From: Sulfuriferula plumbiphila
Lineage (GTDB): Bacteria; Pseudomonadota; Gammaproteobacteria; Burkholderiales; Sulfuriferulaceae
NCBI RefSeq assembly: GCF_009938015.1
Contig: NZ_AP021884.1
Span: 2,033,501 to 2,097,500 of the forward strand
Direction: 5' to 3'
DNA length: 64,000 nt
The position numbers and the translations under genes were made by a program. The notes below the pieces were generated by a model that had not been told where the DNA came from, searched no databases, and saw nothing but the letters and a program-made list of their open reading frames with translations. Positions within the stretch are counted from its first letter, which is position 1, and each line of letters begins with the position of its first letter. This document shows, one piece after another, positions 26,063 through 35,817 of this stretch.

Positions 26063-26449
26063 TCAGGCAAAACGCCCATGCAGATATTGGATGATGTCGG
26101 AAGACTCATACATCCACTGAATATTCCCCTGTTCATCCGTAATTTTCAAACAAGGCACCTTGATTCGCCCACCACCCTGCAATAATGCTTCGCGGTTTTG
26201 TGGCTGTTTTTGCGCATCCAGTAGCGCGATATCAAGCGATAAGCGGCTAAGCTCGCGCCGGACCTTGATGCAGAAGGGACAGGTCTTGAATTGATAGAGC
26301 GCCAGATTTTGGCATTGCTGGTCGACTAGCCGTTGCGCTTGCGGTTGCCGCACGACACCCTTTGGCGTGGTCACCATTTCCCAAAGCAGCATGAATGGAG
26401 TCATCACGATTCGCAGCGTCTTGAAGAAAGTTTTAAAGAACCATTTCAT
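26063..26449 (-). CDS. Glutaredoxin-like membrane-tethered protein
   Basis: A 128-residue protein. The first 25 residues (FFKTFFKTLRIVMTPFMLLW) are hydrophobic and amphipathic and may anchor it to the membrane. Residues 48-128 form a glutaredoxin/GST-N fold: FKTCPFCIKVRREL with a CPFC active site, RIKVPCLKI with the cis-Pro, and YESSDIIQYLHGRF. It probably uses glutathione to reduce or carry thiols. It stands alone in the region, with 262 bp of unassigned sequence before the fic gene and 277 bp after it. Confidence 0.85.
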   Translation of the reverse strand: MKWFFKTFFKTLRIVMTPFMLLWEMVTTPKGVVRQPQAQRLVDQQCQNLALYQFKTCPFCIKVRRELSRLSLDIALLDAQKQPQNREALLQGGGRIKVPCLKITDEQGNIQWMYESSDIIQYLHGRFA

Positions 26450-26726
26450 TAGAAATACTCACGTTATTGAATTGCTGAAAGAAGTGGCACGATATAGCTG
26501 AAGCATCAGGTTTCTGACCATTCTGTTGCACCCATGTCACACCCATACCCCACTATAGGGCCTGGAACAGCGGAATGGTTCCACTGCGAGCCAAAATTCA
26601 ACCCATGGACAAGCCATGCTGTCCATCACCGGGAAATGGGACAACAGGCGAATAAAAGGGGTAATGGTGTGGTTCGATGCCCCAATGATCTTTACAATTA
26701 CCTCATTTTAACGACCCAGGCGCGCC

Positions 26727-27137
26727 ATGCACTCACTGGCGCCCGGGCACCTTGCCAGACTGCGCTTCGACACACGGCAACTGGTGACGCTGCGCGCCCT
26801 GGGCGAGTACCGGGGCAAGCAGCGACTGTACGGCGCCCAGTCGCCTGAAGTGCTGGGCGACCTTCGGCAAATCGCGGTTGTTGAGTCCACCGAATCGTCC
26901 AACCGCCTCGAAGGCGTGGTGGTGGCAGCAAGTCGCCTCAAATCCCTGGCGCTCAAGGATGCCGCCTCCAGGAGCCGCTCCAGGCAGGGGGTCGCAGGCT
27001 GCCGTGACGCGCTGGGACTGATTCACGAAAGCGGCGAACGGATGGTCGTGAGAAAAAACGCGCCGATATTTGCGTGTTACGCTACCAGTTGGTGGATGCG
27101 CTGCCCGCCGAACTGCAAACCAGCCCGCCCGGCATGA
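26727..27137 (+). pseudogene. Broken Fic/DUF4172-type gene fragment
   Basis: Residues 1-100 read LRALGEYRGKQRLYGAQSPE, then IAVVESTESSNRLEGVVVAA, then GCRDALGLIHES, which is the N-terminal part of a Fic protein including its inhibitory ESSNRLEG helix. The match stops at about 27055. From 27065 another frame (RYQLVDALPAELQTS) looks like the tail of the same kind of gene, so the HPF catalytic core appears deleted. The two parts and the following jetA fragment look like one decayed locus. Confidence 0.6.
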
Positions 27138-28110
27138 GCCTCGACTACGCCACCCTCGACACCCTGCGCCGTCGGCACCCAGCCTGGCGCTTGCTGATGG
27201 CCGATTCCGCACCGCTGATCGCGAGCTTTCTGCACCGGGTTTTCATCGCTCCCAATGTGCGGATGATGGCGCAGGCGGATTTGGCCGAGGCGCTGGAGGA
27301 TGAGTTGTTCGGTCTACGCGAGCGGCTGGGTTCCAAGGCTTTCCCCAAGCCTGCGCTCGATTACCTCAATGACTGGGCCGCCAACGACAAGGGCTGGCTG
27401 CGCAAGTTCTACCGCCAGGGTTCGGATTCGATTTGACCCCGTCCACCGAGAAGGCGATTGCCTGGCTCGGTACGCTGTCTGAGCGGGCCTTCGTGGGCAC
27501 GGAATCGCGGCTATTGACCCTGTTCGAGTTGTTCAAGCAGATGGGCGCAGGCTCCGAGACTGACCCGCAGGCCCGTATTGCCAAGTTGCACAAGCGCCGC
27601 GACGAGATCGACACCGAGATCGCCCAGGTACTGAGCGGCGGCATTCCCTTGCTGGATGCCACAGCGCTGAAAGACCGCTTTCAGCAGTTCATGGCACTGG
27701 CGCGCAAGCTGCTCACCGACTTTCGCGAGGTGGAGTACAATTTTCGTGGGCTGGATCGGCGCGTGCGCGAGCGCATTGCGCTGTGGGATGGGGCCAAGGG
27801 CGCGCTGCTGGAACAGATCATGGGCGAGAGTGATGCGATTGCCGACTCCGACCAAAGTCGGAGTCGGCAGGAGGAGTTGTCGCAGCTGTTGGAACGGGTA
27901 CTGCAGCTGCCGCCGGTGGCCGAGCTCAAACCCGACACCCGCACCCGCCGCGTCCACTACGACTGGCTGGAGGCGGGCGAACACACCCAGCGTACGGTGG
28001 CCCAGATCTCGCAACAGTTACGACGCTTTCTGGACGACCAGGCCTGGCTGGAGAACCGCAGAATCATGGATATCCTGCACGGCATCGAGGCCAAGGCCCT
28101 GGCGCTGCGA
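27134..28110 (+). pseudogene. jetA: Wadjet jetA (DUF3375), frameshifted and 3'-deleted
   Basis: From ATG 27134 the frame reads MSLDYATLDTLRRRHPAWRL and APLIASFLHRVFIAPNVRMM, the conserved start of DUF3375/JetA. A small deletion at about 27420-27428 (after KFYRQGSD) shifts the frame. The remainder continues as FDLTPSTEKAIAWLGTLSER and GTESRLLTLFELF, then ENRRIMDILHGIEAKALALR. About 325 of the roughly 480-500 residues remain. JetA is a kleisin-like subunit of the Wadjet anti-plasmid SMC complex. The C-terminus is replaced at about 28110 by sequence resembling JetD. Confidence 0.7.
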
Positions 28111-28248
28111 GATTTGCCCAGATTGAACCGCGACGAGCGAGCACTGTACGATGATTGACGGGACAACCGCCTGGGCAAAAGCCTGCGCCTGGAGCAGGAA
28201 AGAATCGGCTTCGGCTGGGTCGAGGCGGCGCTTGCGGCGCTCTCGTAA
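28111..28248 (+). pseudogene. jetD: C-terminal scrap of Wadjet jetD
   Basis: In the same frame as the preceding fragment the text changes to LPRLNRDERALYDD, then an in-frame TGA (28156-28158), then RDNRLGKSLRLEQERIGFGW and VEAALAAL before TAA. This resembles the end of JetD/DUF2220-type TOPRIM proteins (L.DNRLG..LRLEQERI). The assignment is from memory of the family and needs a profile search. A deletion that removed jetB, jetC and most of jetD would explain the join. Confidence 0.5.
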
Positions 28249-28385
28249 GCAGGCCAGATACCCTGTTACCCAGAGAACAAGCCAGCGCCCTCGCACCTGC
28301 ACAATTCCTCAGCAGCCCGCTGCATTACCCACAAACCCGGCAGCCCGTTTCTGGCTGCGTCACATATCCGCCACCCGCATCTCAA

Positions 28386-28416
28386 GGCCAACCATTTTCG
28401 GTTGGCCCTTTTTCTT
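28386..28416 (+). terminator. Rho-independent terminator
   Basis: Perfect 8-bp stem GGCCAACC / GGTTGGCC with an ATTTTC loop followed by a C then five T. It faces right, between the Wadjet remnant and the parC 3' end, and probably ended the jet transcript. Confidence 0.75.
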
Positions 28417-28461
28417 GCGCGCTCCCGCATGGCCGAGTAGCTCCTGCGGACTGCGCCGCGG

Positions 28462-30840
28462 TCATTCAGCAGCCACCGATTCCACTTTGAATTTCACCGG
28501 CACCAGCACGCCCTTGCGGGCGCGGTGGAGGACATAATCCTGCAATGCGTTCCAGCCCAGCACCAGCTCCGCGCGCTTGCCGCCCCTGCCCTGGCCCAGG
28601 ATTTTCACCGTACCGCCTTCCCGCACCGCGGTGGCGGACAACATGGCCTCCCCTTCCCCCACGCCCAGCACAATCACCCCTTTGCCGCCCGCCAGCAGTT
28701 TCATTTCGCTGACCGGGAATGCAAGCAGCTTGCCGTTGCTGCCCAGGGCGACGATGAGCGCGCCGGCGCCGACTTCAACCGGTGGCAACAGGACATCCTT
28801 CGCGCCAATGTTCATGAATGCCTTGCCGGCTCTTTGCCGCGACACCAGATCCTTGAGTACGGCGATGAAGCCGTAACCGGCAGAGGTGCTGAACAGGTAT
28901 CGGGTATCAGGCGCTGCCGCACACATGGCGACAATCTTCGCCTTGGCCGGCAGACCCAGCAGGGAAGCCAGCGGCACGCCATCGCTGCGGCCGCCCGGAA
29001 TATCCGACGAGGCCACCGTGTAAGCGCGTCCGCCGCTGTCTATCAGCACCACCGGATGCACCGTGCGCGTCCTGCGGAGCGTAAGCAGGCCATCGCCGTC
29101 CTTGAAGGACAGGGTGGCGGCGTCGGCGTCATGGCCGCTGCGCTGCCTGATCCAGCCGTTCTTCGACAGGATCACCGTGCAGGCTTCGTCGGGAACGGCA
29201 ACCGTCCTGGCAGTAATCCGCTCCGCCGCCTCGATCAGTGTGCGCCGTGCGTCGCCGAATTTCTTCACATCGGCCTTAATCTCGGCCACGATCAGGTCGC
29301 GCATCGCCTTGCGGCTGCCCAGCACCTGGTTCAGGCCGTCTTCTTCCGTCCTCAGTTCGCCTATCTCATTCTCGATGCGGATGGACTCCAGGCGCGCCAG
29401 TTGCCGCAAGCGTATTTCCAGAATGTCCTCGGCCTGGATTTCGCTCAGTTTGAAATGCACGATCAAATCGCTTTTCGGATCGTCCGACTCGCGGATCACG
29501 CGGATGACTTCATCGATGTTGAGCAGCACCGCCATCCGTCCTTCGAGGATGTGCAGGCGCTTTTGCACCTGGGCCAGCCGGGTCTGGCTCCTGCGCGTGA
29601 CGGTGGTATAACGGAACGCGATCCATTCGGACAACAGTTCGAGGATGTTCTTCTGGCCCGGCCTGCCATCCAGCCCGATCGCCACCATGTTGACGGATAC
29701 CGTCGTCTCCAGGCTGGTATGGGTCAGCAGTAGCGCGATGAACTGCTCCAGCGGCATGCGCGAGGAACGCGGCTCCAGCACAATGCGCACGCTGGCGTCC
29801 TTGCCGGACTCGTCGCGCACCGTTTCCAGCGCATCGAGGAACAATTGCTTCATCGCCTTCTGCTCCGGCGTCAGGTCTTTCTTGCCTGCCTTCACCTGCG
29901 GGTCGGTGTATTCGCCGATTTCCTCCAGCACTTTCTTCACCGACACACCATGCGGCAGCTCATGAATCACCATGCGCCACTGGCCCCGTGCCTGCTGCTC
30001 GATGGTCCAGCGCGCACGCACACGCAGACTGCCGCGGCCGGTGACATAGGCGTCGCGGATGTCCTTCGGGCTGGAGATGATGTGACCGCCGCCCGGGAAA
30101 TCCGGCCCCTGAATATGCGCCAGCACGCCGTCCACGCCGATGGCCGGGTCGCGCAACAAGGCCACCGCCGCGGCACCCACTTCGCGCATGTTGTGCGGCA
30201 GGCATTCGGTCGCCATCCCCACCGCGATGCCGGATGCGCCATTGAGCAGCAGGAACGGCAGGCGCGCCGGCAAGTCCACCGGCTCCTGCTCGGAGCCGTC
30301 GTAATTGGGGCGGAAATCCACCGTGCCTGCGCTGACCTCGGACAGCAGCAGCTCGGCATATTTGGTCAGCCGCACTTCGGTGTAGCGCATGGCGGCTGCG
30401 GAGTCGCCATCGCGCGAGCCGAAATTCCCCTGCCCGTCGACCAGCGGGTAGCGCAGCACAAAATCCTGCGCCATGCGCACCATGGCTTCATACGAGGCGG
30501 AATCGCCGTGCGGGTGATATTTGCCGATCACATCGCCGACCACGCGCGCCGATTTCACCGGCTTGGCACCGGGCGTCAGACCCAGCTGATGCATGGCAAA
30601 CAGGATCCGGCGCTGCACCGGTTTTTCGCCGTCCGACACCGCCGGCAAAGCGCGCCCCTTCACCACGCTGATCGCATAGCGCAGGTAAACCTGATGGGTA
30701 TATTCACCGAGCAGGAAACGTTCATCACCGTCTTCCGGCGGCGCCGCGGATGCTGGCGGCGGCTGATCGCCGTTACCGCCGCCCGCGGAGGCTGCCGGTA
30801 AATCACTCATCCCGGAAAATAAATCTGTTGGTTTGTTCAT
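28462..30840 (-). CDS. parC: DNA topoisomerase IV subunit A
   Basis: A 792-residue topoisomerase IV subunit A. The start at 30840 was chosen over an upstream in-frame ATG at 30873. It has a Pro/Gly-rich N-terminal tail, then [40 protein letters not shown] and [10 protein letters not shown] with the DNA-linking Tyr. A coiled region and a C-terminal beta-pinwheel follow. With ParE it decatenates daughter chromosomes. It lies 108 bp downstream of parE on the same strand. Length and motifs are normal, and this is the first core gene right of the accessory region. Confidence 0.96.
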   Translation of the reverse strand: MNKPTDLFSGMSDLPAASAGGGNGDQPPPASAAPPEDGDERFLLGEYTHQVYLRYAISVVKGRALPAVSDGEKPVQRRILFAMHQLGLTPGAKPVKSARVVGDVIGKYHPHGDSASYEAMVRMAQDFVLRYPLVDGQGNFGSRDGDSAAAMRYTEVRLTKYAELLLSEVSAGTVDFRPNYDGSEQEPVDLPARLPFLLLNGASGIAVGMATECLPHNMREVGAAAVALLRDPAIGVDGVLAHIQGPDFPGGGHIISSPKDIRDAYVTGRGSLRVRARWTIEQQARGQWRMVIHELPHGVSVKKVLEEIGEYTDPQVKAGKKDLTPEQKAMKQLFLDALETVRDESGKDASVRIVLEPRSSRMPLEQFIALLLTHTSLETTVSVNMVAIGLDGRPGQKNILELLSEWIAFRYTTVTRRSQTRLAQVQKRLHILEGRMAVLLNIDEVIRVIRESDDPKSDLIVHFKLSEIQAEDILEIRLRQLARLESIRIENEIGELRTEEDGLNQVLGSRKAMRDLIVAEIKADVKKFGDARRTLIEAAERITARTVAVPDEACTVILSKNGWIRQRSGHDADAATLSFKDGDGLLTLRRTRTVHPVVLIDSGGRAYTVASSDIPGGRSDGVPLASLLGLPAKAKIVAMCAAAPDTRYLFSTSAGYGFIAVLKDLVSRQRAGKAFMNIGAKDVLLPPVEVGAGALIVALGSNGKLLAFPVSEMKLLAGGKGVIVLGVGEGEAMLSATAVREGGTVKILGQGRGGKRAELVLGWNALQDYVLHRARKGVLVPVKFKVESVAAE

Positions 30841-30948
30841 GTTAAGTCCTGATTTACAGCTCGAATAAAGCACGCGCCATGAAGAGCGCTGGGAAAGATA
30901 AAACTCAAGCTTAGTGGAGTCCTTGCCTTTTGCCTTTTGCCTTCCCCG

Positions 30949-32913
30949 TTAAATATCCGCCTCGACTTCATTGCCGTGCGCAGAAATTTGCTCCTTGCGA
31001 TACGCGGCATTGGCCTTGCCCATCAAGTTGTCGAACATGCCGATGGTGCCGTGCAGATCGTCCCCCACCTCGACCCGCACCAGTCTGCGCGTGTCCGGGC
31101 ACAGCGTGGTTTCCCACAACTGGATCGCGTCCATCTCGCCCAGGCCCTTGAAGCGCGATACCTGCCATGCGCCTTCCCTGACGCCTTCCTGGCGCAAGCG
31201 CGCTTCCAGCACGGTCAGCTCTGCCTCGTCCAGCGCATACAGCTTGCGCGGCGGCTTGCCTTTGCCCTGCGCGGGTACGTCCACGCGAAACAGCGGCGGC
31301 TGGGCAATGTAGATATGACCATGGGTGATCAGCTGCGGGAAGTGACGGAAAAACAGCGTCAGCAGCAGCGCCTTGATGTGCTCGCCGTCATCATCGGCAT
31401 CGGCCAGGATGATCACTTTTCCGTAGCGCAGTTCGTTCATGTCCAGCGCGCTGTCCAGGGTATGCGGGTCAATGGCAAGCGATACGGCGATGTTGTGGAT
31501 TTCCTGGTTGGCGAGTATCTGCGAGCGCTCCACTTCCCAGCTGTTCATGCCCTTGCCGCGCAATGGCAGCACCGCCTGTATCTCCTTGTCGCGGCCGGCC
31601 TTGGCCGATCCCCCCGCGGAATCGCCCTCCACCAGAAACAGTTCGGTGATGCGGTTGTCGGAGGATTCCGCGTCGCTCAGTTTTCCCGGCAATACCGCCA
31701 CACCCGAACTCTTGCGCCGCTCCACCGCCTTCGACGACCTGGTGCGCGCCACCGCCAGCCGGATCGCCTGCTCGGCAATGCGGGTGGCCTCCGCCACGTG
31801 CTCGTTGAGCCACAGATCGAAAGTGTCCTTGATGGCCGCACCGACCAGCTTGACCGCCTCGCGCGAGGACAGCTTCTCCTTGGTCTGCCCGGCAAAACTC
31901 GGGTCGACCATCCTCACCGCCAGCACAAAGCGCAGCCTGGCCCACACGTCATCGGCAGCGAGCTTCACGTTGCGCTGCATCAACCCGTGCTGTTCGGCAA
32001 AAATGCGCACGCTGTTGAACACGGTGTCGCGCAGGCCGGCCTCATGCGTGCCGCCGCCCAGCGTGGGAATGAGGTTGACGTAGGATTCCCCGCCGCCCGA
32101 CCCCGACACCCACGCCAGCGCCCATTGCACCCCCTCGCCACTGGCAAAGGAATCGTTGCCGGTCAGATAGCGCTCGCCGCAAAACGCCGGTGCGATAGGC
32201 TCGTCTTCCGCAATCATCTGGTCGAGGTACTGCGCCATGCCGCGTTCGAAATGCCATTCCTTCACGTCCTGGCCGGACGCGGTTTCGATGTTGAGCGTGA
32301 CCCGCACCCCGGGCAGCAGCATGGCCTTGGCGCGCAGCAGGTGTTCCAGCTCGCTGCGGGAAACGCTCGGGGAATCGAAATACTTGGGGTTCGGCCAGAT
32401 GCGTATTGCGGTGCCGGTGTCTTTAGCCGCGCAATTGCCGGTGATGGACAGGGGCTCGATCACTTCGCCTTCCGCAAAACTCATGCGCTGCAGTTTGCCC
32501 GCGCGCCTGACCTCGACTTCCAGCCGCGAGGACAGCGCATTGGTGACCGAGACCCCCACGCCATGCAGGCCGCCGGTGAATTTGTAGCTGCTGTCCGCAT
32601 CCCCCTTGGCGAACTTCCCGCCGGAATGGATGACGGTAAAGACCACCTGCACCGTCGGCACTTTTTCTTCGGGATGGATACCGGTCGGGATACCGCGCCC
32701 GTCATCCCTGACCGACACCGAGGCGTCGCGATGCAGGGTGACTTCGATATTTCTCGCGTAGCCTGCCATCGCCTCATCCACCGCATTGTCGATGGCCTCG
32801 ACGACGATGTGCGTCGGATCATTGGTGCGTGTATACATGCCGGGCCGCAACTGGATCGGTTCCAGCTTGCGCAGCACGCGGATGGAAGATTCGTCGTAAT
32901 TCTGTTTTGCCAT
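30949..32913 (-). CDS. parE: DNA topoisomerase IV subunit B
   Basis: A 654-residue GHKL ATPase subunit. It has LEPIQLRPGMYTRTNDPTH, AIDNAVDEAMAG (the Asn that binds Mg-ATP), VRDDGRGIPTGIHPEEK and GLHGVGVSVTNALS. The TOPRIM region has LVEGDSAGGSAKAGRD, PLRGKGMN and ILADADDDGEHI. All catalytic residues are present and the length is normal. It is the first gene of the parE-parC operon. Confidence 0.97.
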   Translation of the reverse strand: MAKQNYDESSIRVLRKLEPIQLRPGMYTRTNDPTHIVVEAIDNAVDEAMAGYARNIEVTLHRDASVSVRDDGRGIPTGIHPEEKVPTVQVVFTVIHSGGKFAKGDADSSYKFTGGLHGVGVSVTNALSSRLEVEVRRAGKLQRMSFAEGEVIEPLSITGNCAAKDTGTAIRIWPNPKYFDSPSVSRSELEHLLRAKAMLLPGVRVTLNIETASGQDVKEWHFERGMAQYLDQMIAEDEPIAPAFCGERYLTGNDSFASGEGVQWALAWVSGSGGGESYVNLIPTLGGGTHEAGLRDTVFNSVRIFAEQHGLMQRNVKLAADDVWARLRFVLAVRMVDPSFAGQTKEKLSSREAVKLVGAAIKDTFDLWLNEHVAEATRIAEQAIRLAVARTRSSKAVERRKSSGVAVLPGKLSDAESSDNRITELFLVEGDSAGGSAKAGRDKEIQAVLPLRGKGMNSWEVERSQILANQEIHNIAVSLAIDPHTLDSALDMNELRYGKVIILADADDDGEHIKALLLTLFFRHFPQLITHGHIYIAQPPLFRVDVPAQGKGKPPRKLYALDEAELTVLEARLRQEGVREGAWQVSRFKGLGEMDAIQLWETTLCPDTRRLVRVEVGDDLHGTIGMFDNLMGKANAAYRKEQISAHGNEVEADI

Positions 32914-33113
32914 GGAGTGTGTTGTCGTGTGTGGTTTTACAGGATGCGCTATAGACTAACAAGAATGCGCACAAGCATAAATCAGTAGATGGATATTTGC
33001 CTGCCGAATGATCGTTGCAAACCAGTCCGTCCAGCCTCTTCCTCTTGAAAAACTTTCACCCACCCCAATTTATTCACCAGTTTTTGCCCCCGTTAATTCC
33101 GGAGACCCATACC

Positions 33114-35015
33114 ATGACCGTAGAAGCACACAAGGAAACCCTGGGCTTCCAGGCTGAAGTTAAGCAGCTGTTGAATCTGATGATCCATTCGCTGTACAGC
33201 AACAAGGAAATTTTCCTGCGCGAACTGATTTCCAATGCCTCCGACGCAGCCGACAAGCTGCGCTTCGAAGCGCTGTCGGACGATGCATTGTGGGAAAACG
33301 ACCCCGAACTCAAGATCCGTATCGCTTTCGACAAGGATGCCCGTACCATCACTATTTCCGACAACGGCATCGGCATGAACCGCCAGGAAGTGATCGAGCA
33401 TATCGGCACCATTGCCAAATCCGGCACGCGCCAGTTCTTTGAAGCGTTATCCGGCGACCAGGCCAAAGACACGCACCTGATCGGCCAGTTCGGCGTGGGC
33501 TTCTATTCCGCCTTCCTCGTCGCCGACAAGGTAACCCTGATCACGCGCCGCGCCGGGCTGGGCGCCGAGCATGCGGTGCTGTGGGAGTCGGCGGGCGAAG
33601 GCGACTACACGCTGGAAACCGTGGAAAAACCGGGGCGCGGCACCGACGTCATCCTGCATCTGCGCGAGGGCGAGGACGCGCTGCTCTCCAGCTATCAGCT
33701 CAAATCCATCATCCGCAAATATTCCGACCACATCACCCTGCCCATCCTGATGAAAAAGGAAGAGTGGGATGCGGAGAAAAAGGAAACCGTGGTCAGGGAC
33801 GAGGAAGAAGCCGTCAATCAGGCCTCCGCCCTGTGGGCCCGCCCCAAGAACGAGATCACGCCGGAGCAGTACGAAGAATTCTACAAGCATGTGGCCCACG
33901 ATCATGAAGCCCCGCTGGCCTATATCCACGCCAGGGTGGAAGGCAAGCAGGAATACACCCAGTTGCTGTATATCCCCGCGCACGCCCCGTTCGATCTGTG
34001 GGACCGCGAGCAGCGCCACGGCATCAAGCTCTATGTGCGCCGCGTGTTCATCATGGATGACGCCAAGCAGCTGATGCCTGCCTACCTGCGCTTCGTGCGC
34101 GGCGTGATCGACTCCAACGACCTGCCGCTCAACGTGTCGCGCGAAATCCTGCAGGAGAGCAAGGACATCGACGCCATTCGCGGCGGCTCGGTGAAGAAGG
34201 TACTCGGCATGCTGGAAGACCTGGCACAAAACCAGCCGGAAAAATACGCCGTTTTCTGGAAGGAATTCGGCCGCGTCATCAAGGAAGGCGTGGGCGAGGA
34301 TTTCGCCAACAGGGAGCGCATCGCCAGGCTGATCCGCTTCTCCTCCACACACAGCGACAGCGAGGAGCAAACCGTCTCGCTGGCCGACTACGTCAGCCGC
34401 ATGAAGGAAGGACAGGACAAGATTTATTTCGTCACCGCCGACAGCTTCGCCGCAGCCAGGAACAGCCCGCACCTGGAGATTTTCCGCGCCAAGGGCGTGG
34501 AAGTGCTGTTGCTCGCCGATCGCGTGGACGAGTGGATGGTTTCCCACCTTACCGAGTTCGAGGGCAAGAAACTGCAATCCGTGGCCAAGGGCGACCTCGA
34601 CCTGGGCAAGCTGGCAGACGAGGAAGAGAAGAAGGAACAGGCGCAGGAAGCCGACGCTTTCAAGGACCTCACCGCCAGGATCAAGGAAGCGCTGGGCGAG
34701 CAGGTCAAGGAAGTGCGCATCTCGCACCGCCTGACGACATCCCCGGCCTGCCTGGTGGCGGGCGAGTACGACATGGGCGCCAATCTGGAACGCCTGCTCA
34801 AGGCCGCAGGGCAGAACGTGCCGGGCAGCAGGCCGATCCTGGAAATCAACCCCAAGCATGCCCTGGTGCAGCGCCTCAAGGACCAGACCGACAGCGCTAA
34901 ATTCAGCGACTGGAGCGCCATCCTGTTCGACCAGGCGCTGCTGGCAGAAGGCGGCCAACTGGAAGATCCGGCAGCTTTTGTGCGGCGGCTGAACGAGTTG
35001 TGGCTGGCGATGTAA
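33114..35015 (+). CDS. htpG: Hsp90-family chaperone HtpG
   Basis: A 633-residue Hsp90. ATG 33114 is used because [20 protein letters not shown] is the family N-terminus; the frame opens 33 codons earlier. GHKL ATPase motifs are [26 protein letters not shown] and [18 protein letters not shown]. The middle domain has [11 protein letters not shown] and [11 protein letters not shown], and the C-terminal dimerisation domain is complete. A clear terminator follows at 35039. It is divergent from parE with a 200-bp gap; no heat-shock promoter was identified with confidence. Confidence 0.97.
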   Translation: MTVEAHKETLGFQAEVKQLLNLMIHSLYSNKEIFLRELISNASDAADKLRFEALSDDALWENDPELKIRIAFDKDARTITISDNGIGMNRQEVIEHIGTIAKSGTRQFFEALSGDQAKDTHLIGQFGVGFYSAFLVADKVTLITRRAGLGAEHAVLWESAGEGDYTLETVEKPGRGTDVILHLREGEDALLSSYQLKSIIRKYSDHITLPILMKKEEWDAEKKETVVRDEEEAVNQASALWARPKNEITPEQYEEFYKHVAHDHEAPLAYIHARVEGKQEYTQLLYIPAHAPFDLWDREQRHGIKLYVRRVFIMDDAKQLMPAYLRFVRGVIDSNDLPLNVSREILQESKDIDAIRGGSVKKVLGMLEDLAQNQPEKYAVFWKEFGRVIKEGVGEDFANRERIARLIRFSSTHSDSEEQTVSLADYVSRMKEGQDKIYFVTADSFAAARNSPHLEIFRAKGVEVLLLADRVDEWMVSHLTEFEGKKLQSVAKGDLDLGKLADEEEKKEQAQEADAFKDLTARIKEALGEQVKEVRISHRLTTSPACLVAGEYDMGANLERLLKAAGQNVPGSRPILEINPKHALVQRLKDQTDSAKFSDWSAILFDQALLAEGGQLEDPAAFVRRLNELWLAM

Positions 35016-35038
35016 TCAGCGCGCAGAATGAAATGAAA

Positions 35039-35061
35039 GGGGCGCTGCGGCGCCCTTTTTC
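35039..35061 (+). terminator. htpG terminator
   Basis: Stem GGGCGC / GCGCCC with a TGCG loop followed by five T, 24 bp after the htpG stop. Confidence 0.85.
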
Positions 35062-35334
35062 ATTGGTTTGGGAGCTACAATGATGGGTCTGGCTGCATCC
35101 GGCGCTTTGATATTGTAGTTCATCCGGGGTGAGAGAGGGAGCTACAACACTGGCGCAGACGACCCCATAAAGGGGCCATCTGTCCAGCGTTCTCGCTTCG
35201 CGAGGTGTAGCAGGAATGGACGTCCGCGAATGTTGGCACGTACACCTGCGGTCACGTCTTGTATCCTGTATTTCCTGGCCGCTTATTCCCAGCCCTCCCC
35301 TCCGTGAAGGAAAAAAGGTGCTTTGCGCAGCCTG
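35062..35334. other. Intergenic region with short repeats and a long hairpin
   Basis: No gene is visible. GGGAGCTACAA occurs twice (35070-35080 and 35137-35147). TTGTAG at 35113-35118 pairs with CTACAA at 35142-35147. An imperfect hairpin spans 35150-35187 (CTGG..CAGA..CCCC / GGGG..TCTG..CCAG with an ATAAA loop). Function is unknown; it may shape the 3' ends of the two convergent transcripts. Confidence 0.45.
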
Positions 35335-35799
35335 TCAGAGAAACCGATCCAGCAGCTTGCGGCTGGTCTTGTCCAGCGCGTCCAGGTCGCGAATCAGGAA
35401 CTGGATGCCGTGGCTGTCGGCGATCAGCAGGCTGGACGCACCCAGCCGGCGGATATCATCCTCCCCTTTCAGCACGAAGCTGGTGTCGCCACGGTCTGTT
35501 TCCACTTCCCAGGTGGTCGGCGTGGCGAAGCTGGAAACATGACGCAGCCGTCGAATCTCGGGCACGAACTCGCGGCTCGCCAGTTCCTCCTCCACCAAGG
35601 CGCGTGCATCCTCGGGCAAGTCAGTCAGGCGCGCGATCCACATCAGTTCGTGGCCATCCGCGCTCAGCAAGGCGATGCCTTCCTGGGGCGCGGCGATGGG
35701 AAAGGCGCGCACCGGCACCACGTTTGCGTGAACCTTGCCGTCGGGCGCGGCGAGAACCAGCTGACCGAAGGGGTTGCGGCTTACTTTGAAATCAAACAT
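35335..35799 (-). CDS. Cyanophycin-associated DUF1854 protein
   Basis: A 154-residue DUF1854 protein: FDFKVSRNPFGQLVLAAPDG, VPVRAFPIAAPQEGIALLSA, GHELMWIARLTDLP, REFVPEIRRLRHVSSFATPT and a C-terminal FLIRDLDALDKTSRKLLDRF. This family is consistently found beside a cyanophycin-locus ABC transporter and cphA in betaproteobacteria. Biochemical function is not known. It follows the transporter with an 18-bp gap and is the last gene of that operon. Confidence 0.85.
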   Translation of the reverse strand: MFDFKVSRNPFGQLVLAAPDGKVHANVVPVRAFPIAAPQEGIALLSADGHELMWIARLTDLPEDARALVEEELASREFVPEIRRLRHVSSFATPTTWEVETDRGDTSFVLKGEDDIRRLGASSLLIADSHGIQFLIRDLDALDKTSRKLLDRFL

Positions 35800-35817
35800 G
35801 GTTGGTTCCGGCTGCGG

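Noticed and set aside
26534-26848. Plus-strand frame of 104 codons before the Fic fragment
   Set aside because: No family resemblance, overlaps the better supported Fic fragment in another frame, no ribosome site.
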